64,000 bases of DNA, taken from NCBI GenBank assembly GCA_963718775.1, contig OY970377.1:2480001-2544000 (forward strand), read 5' to 3'. The notes beneath the pieces were generated by a model that saw only the letters and a program-made list of their open reading frames with translations, was not told the DNA's origin and made no database searches. A program made the translations under genes and the position numbers. The stretch's first letter is position 1, and the number at the start of each line of letters is the position of its first letter. The DNA comes from VRUE01 sp963718775. Lineage in GTDB: Bacteria; Actinomycetota; Thermoleophilia; Solirubrobacterales; 70-9. This document shows positions 61,844 through 64,000 of this stretch, piece after piece.

Positions 61844-63073
61844 CTAGAGATGACTGCCGACCGCGGCCGGATCGGGCTCGGCCAGCTCGGCGATCAGCGC
61901 CGACCAGGCGAAGTCCCTGGCGCCGAGGCCGGCGCCGCTGCGCGGGTCGTAGTACTCGCGCAGGCCTTCGCGCTCGACCGCGCCGATCAGGCCCCTTGCC
62001 AGGCGCGCCGCCTCCTCCTCGTAGCCGAGCCGGCGCAGGCCGAGCCAGACCAGCCAGGCGGAGTTGACCCAGGTCGGCCCGCGCCAGTAGCGCCTTACCG
62101 GGCCGCGCGTGCCACCGGGCTCGTAGCTCGGCTCGGCGGCGGATACAGAGGGCGGCGCGACGGGGGTGAGGAACTGGCCTTCGTCGAGCAGGTGCTCTTC
62201 GATCAGGCGACGGCCGATCCGCTCGGGCAGGTCGGGGAGGGCGAGTGGGGCCAGGGCGGCCCAGGTGGCCACGGCCGGCCGCTCTCCGCCCGGTTGCACC
62301 TCGTCGAGGAAGAGGCCGCTGCGCTCGTCCCAGAGGCGCTCGACCAGCGCCGGCGTCGCCGAGGGCCGTCCGATCGCCTGCAGCGAGAGCGACCACAGTG
62401 TGTTGACCAGCGTTTCGCAGAGCAGCGGGCCGCCGCGCTCGCGGATCCGGCGGGCATCGAACCCCAGCCGCCGGTTGCGGTGGATCAGCAGCGGGAAGCC
62501 GATCCGCGCGCAGCTTCGCCATCCCCAGACGGGGTCGAACTTGGGTGAGGCGTCGAGCCCGGACTCGTCGGGCTGGACGATCCAGAGCAGGCCGTCGCCC
62601 TCGAGATCGCGGTGGGCCGCCAGCCAGTCCATGTGGGCGGCGATCCGCGGCTCCTCGGCGGGGTCGCCGACGGCGATCTTCCAGGCCCAGGCCAGCAGCG
62701 GCGGCTGGATCGTCCCGGTCTGGAACGAGTTGCGCGAGGCGACGTTGTAGAAGAGCAGCCGCGAGAGCGAGACCGGCCGGTCCCAGAAGATCGTGTGGCC
62801 GATGAAGCCGTCCTCCTGCTGGGCGGCGAGCAGCGTCTCCAGCTCCAGCCGCGCCCGCGCCGGCTCGAAGCGCCGCCAGACGATCGCCGCGAAGCAGGAG
62901 TCCCAGTACCACTGCCACGGGTAGCGACTCGGGCTGGGCCGCGTGTAGGCGAACGGGACCCCCTCGCGCTCGCCCTCGTTCCAGCTCGAGCGCAGCACCC
63001 GCTCCGCGGCATCAGCAGCCGATGGGCCGAAATGTGGAGCTATAGGCGACATTTCGTCCCGTCGGCGGGTCAT
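61844..63073 (-). CDS. GH63-like / MGH1-type glycoside hydrolase
   Basis: The gene ends 5 bases before the glycosyltransferase start and begins at ATG 63073 (or 63049), overlapping the permease stop. The 409-aa protein has the (alpha/alpha)6 barrel signature of GH63/mannosylglycerate-hydrolase-type enzymes: SPSRYPWQWYWDSCFAAIVW, DGFIGHTIFWDRP, GTIQPPLLAWAWKI and RYWRGPTWVNSAWLVWLGLR, then EYYDPRSGAGLGARDFAWSA. No signal peptide, so it is cytoplasmic. Substrates of relatives are mannosylglycerate, glucosylglycerate or trehalose-like sugars. Confidence 0.85.
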   Translation of the reverse strand: MTRRRDEMSPIAPHFGPSAADAAERVLRSSWNEGEREGVPFAYTRPSPSRYPWQWYWDSCFAAIVWRRFEPARARLELETLLAAQQEDGFIGHTIFWDRPVSLSRLLFYNVASRNSFQTGTIQPPLLAWAWKIAVGDPAEEPRIAAHMDWLAAHRDLEGDGLLWIVQPDESGLDASPKFDPVWGWRSCARIGFPLLIHRNRRLGFDARRIRERGGPLLCETLVNTLWSLSLQAIGRPSATPALVERLWDERSGLFLDEVQPGGERPAVATWAALAPLALPDLPERIGRRLIEEHLLDEGQFLTPVAPPSVSAAEPSYEPGGTRGPVRRYWRGPTWVNSAWLVWLGLRRLGYEEEAARLARGLIGAVEREGLREYYDPRSGAGLGARDFAWSALIAELAEPDPAAVGSHL

Positions 63074-63860
63074 CGTGCGGTGCGGCGCATTTCGCGCAGG
63101 GCCCAGGCGCCGAGGATGGCGAGCATTGCCAGGAGGGCGACGATGCCGGGCCAGGTCCCCGCCCAGCTGACGCCGCCGACGAAGCCCTGGCGGGCGGCTT
63201 CGATCACTTCGGTCACCGGGTTGACTTCGGCGACGCTCTGCAGCCAGGGCTGCAGCAGGGCCAGCGGCGCGTAGGCGGTGGTGGTCAGGATCAGTCCCAT
63301 CATCCCGGCCTGCATCAGCGGCGCCGCGGACTGGCTCTTGAAGCGCAGCGCCAGGGCCGAGCCCCAGCAGGCGGCGACGGCGGCCATCGCGGCGACCATC
63401 GAGAAGGGACCAGCAGGCCGTCGATGCCGGGCCAGCCGGCGCCGAGCAGCAGCGCGAAGGCGAACACGGAGCTGGCCGGGATCAGGGCCCGGGCGCTGGC
63501 GGAGAGCACCGTGCCGGCGAGCAGGACCCAGCGCGGGGCGGGGGAGACGAGCAGGCGGTCGACCCAGCCGGCTTCGATGTCGCGGGCGAGGTTGACCCCG
63601 GCGGCGGCGCCGGTGAAGCCCGCGCCCTGCAGCATGCTGACCGGCACGATGAAGCTCTCGTAGCTGCCGGTTTCGAAGCCGTTCAGCTGGGTGAGGGCGC
63701 CGAAGACGCCGTTGAGGCCGAGGAAGAAGATCGTCGGCGCCAGCACGCCGGGGATCGCCGCTCCCGGCACGCGCAGCAGCTCGTTCTTGGAGCGCGCCAT
63801 CAGGGCGGCGATCGTCGCCAGGTTCGAGCGCCACTCGGGCAGGGTCGCCGTCGCCTCCAT
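63070..63860 (-). CDS. ABC-2 type transporter permease (one frameshift)
   Basis: Beginning MEATATLPEWRSNLATIAAL at 63860, the protein has about six transmembrane segments; ELLRVPGAAIPGVLAPTIFF, LLAGTVLSASARALIPASSV and the C-terminal GIVALLAMLAILGAWALREM are examples. The middle segment GWVDRLLVSPAPRW is the cytoplasmic 'G..E.L..SP..R' coupling-helix motif of ABC-2 permeases. An indel near 63410 splits the frame. About 263 aa. Permeases of this class export drugs, glycans or peptides. The start overlaps the stop of another permease upstream (TGATG). Confidence 0.82.
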
Positions 63861-64000
63861 CAGCCCACCCTGAGCCGGTGTCGCAGGGCGCGAGCGCTGA
63901 GCACCAGCCCCAGCACGACGATCCCGGCGATCGCCAGCACAGCGTCGAGCTGGTCAGAGGCGTCGATCTCGGCGATGATCGGGTTGCGGATCCCGTCGAC
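63860..64000 (-). CDS. ABC-2 type transporter permease C-terminus (truncated by window edge)
   Basis: Only the last 46 residues are in the window: GIRNPIIAEIDASDQLDAVL, then a membrane helix AIAGIVVLGLVLSARALRHR. This is the usual end of an ABC-2 permease. It overlaps the downstream permease gene by TGATG, so the two probably form the membrane half of one exporter. The ATPase gene would be expected beyond 64000. Confidence 0.6.
   Translation of the reverse strand, partial: VDGIRNPIIAEIDASDQLDAVLAIAGIVVLGLVLSARALRHRLRVG

Overview
The window is GC-rich chromosomal DNA that looks like a Thermoleophilia-type actinobacterium (Solirubrobacterales or a relative). The reasons are the rplM-rpsI-glmM-glmS-acpS-nnrDE-alr order of actinobacteria, the CysO/CysM/Mec cysteine route, an actinobacterial-style c-di-AMP riboswitch before a cell-wall hydrolase, and several large secreted proteins of kinds I associate with that class. 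The assignment is an inference from gene content. Many otherwise conserved genes are broken by single extra bases (for example rplM, guaA, glmS, cca), so this is probably an unpolished assembly. I annotate those genes as CDS spanning the frameshifts. I found no tRNA, rRNA, CRISPR array or transposase gene.

Layout. 1-7235 holds a three-gene operon of exported proteins, a PucR-type regulator and another exported Cys-rich protein. 7285-8890 holds a terminator, a promoter with a palindromic operator and two TetR-like regulators. 8909-12102 is a sulfur-carrier cysteine pathway (rhodanese-MoeB fusion, CysO, CysM, Mec, small DUF2007-like protein) with a 19-bp motif repeated before two of its genes. 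12099-19145, mostly minus strand, has a degenerate peptidase-like protein, a DUF1802 protein, hydantoinase/oxoprolinase subunits B and A, nadB and a coiled-coil protein, with long hairpins at two gene ends. 19194-20846 has a nucleotidyltransferase toxin-antitoxin-like pair and a glycosyltransferase. 21094-30709 has a collagen-like protein, a 1310-aa propeller protein and a second copy of the exported operon.

30937-46284 has a Flp-type pilin, VapBC-like genes, rph-rdgB, a CDF transporter, a hidden 49-aa membrane protein, tldD/tldE (tldE carries a perfect 23-bp palindrome), HU, pyrF, a LysM protein, a D-Ala-D-Ala carboxypeptidase, a PfkB kinase, guaB3-guaA, a 118-bp inverted-repeat element, a GxGD membrane protein and an M23 peptidase under a c-di-AMP riboswitch. 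46574-57840 is the housekeeping run rplM, rpsI (with a long acidic N-terminal extension), glmM, glmS, a DUF3352-like lipoprotein, acpS, nnrDE, a CBS protein, alr, cca and infA.

57851-64000 is the most intriguing accessory region. A PqqD/RRE protein with a precursor-like tail is coupled to an HPr-kinase-like enzyme, a family 2 glycosyltransferase and an NTP_transf_5 nucleotidyltransferase. It meets convergent genes for another glycosyltransferase, a GH63-like hydrolase and an ABC-2 exporter. This looks like a peptide or glycan modification and export system without the usual RiPP cyclase or radical SAM enzymes.
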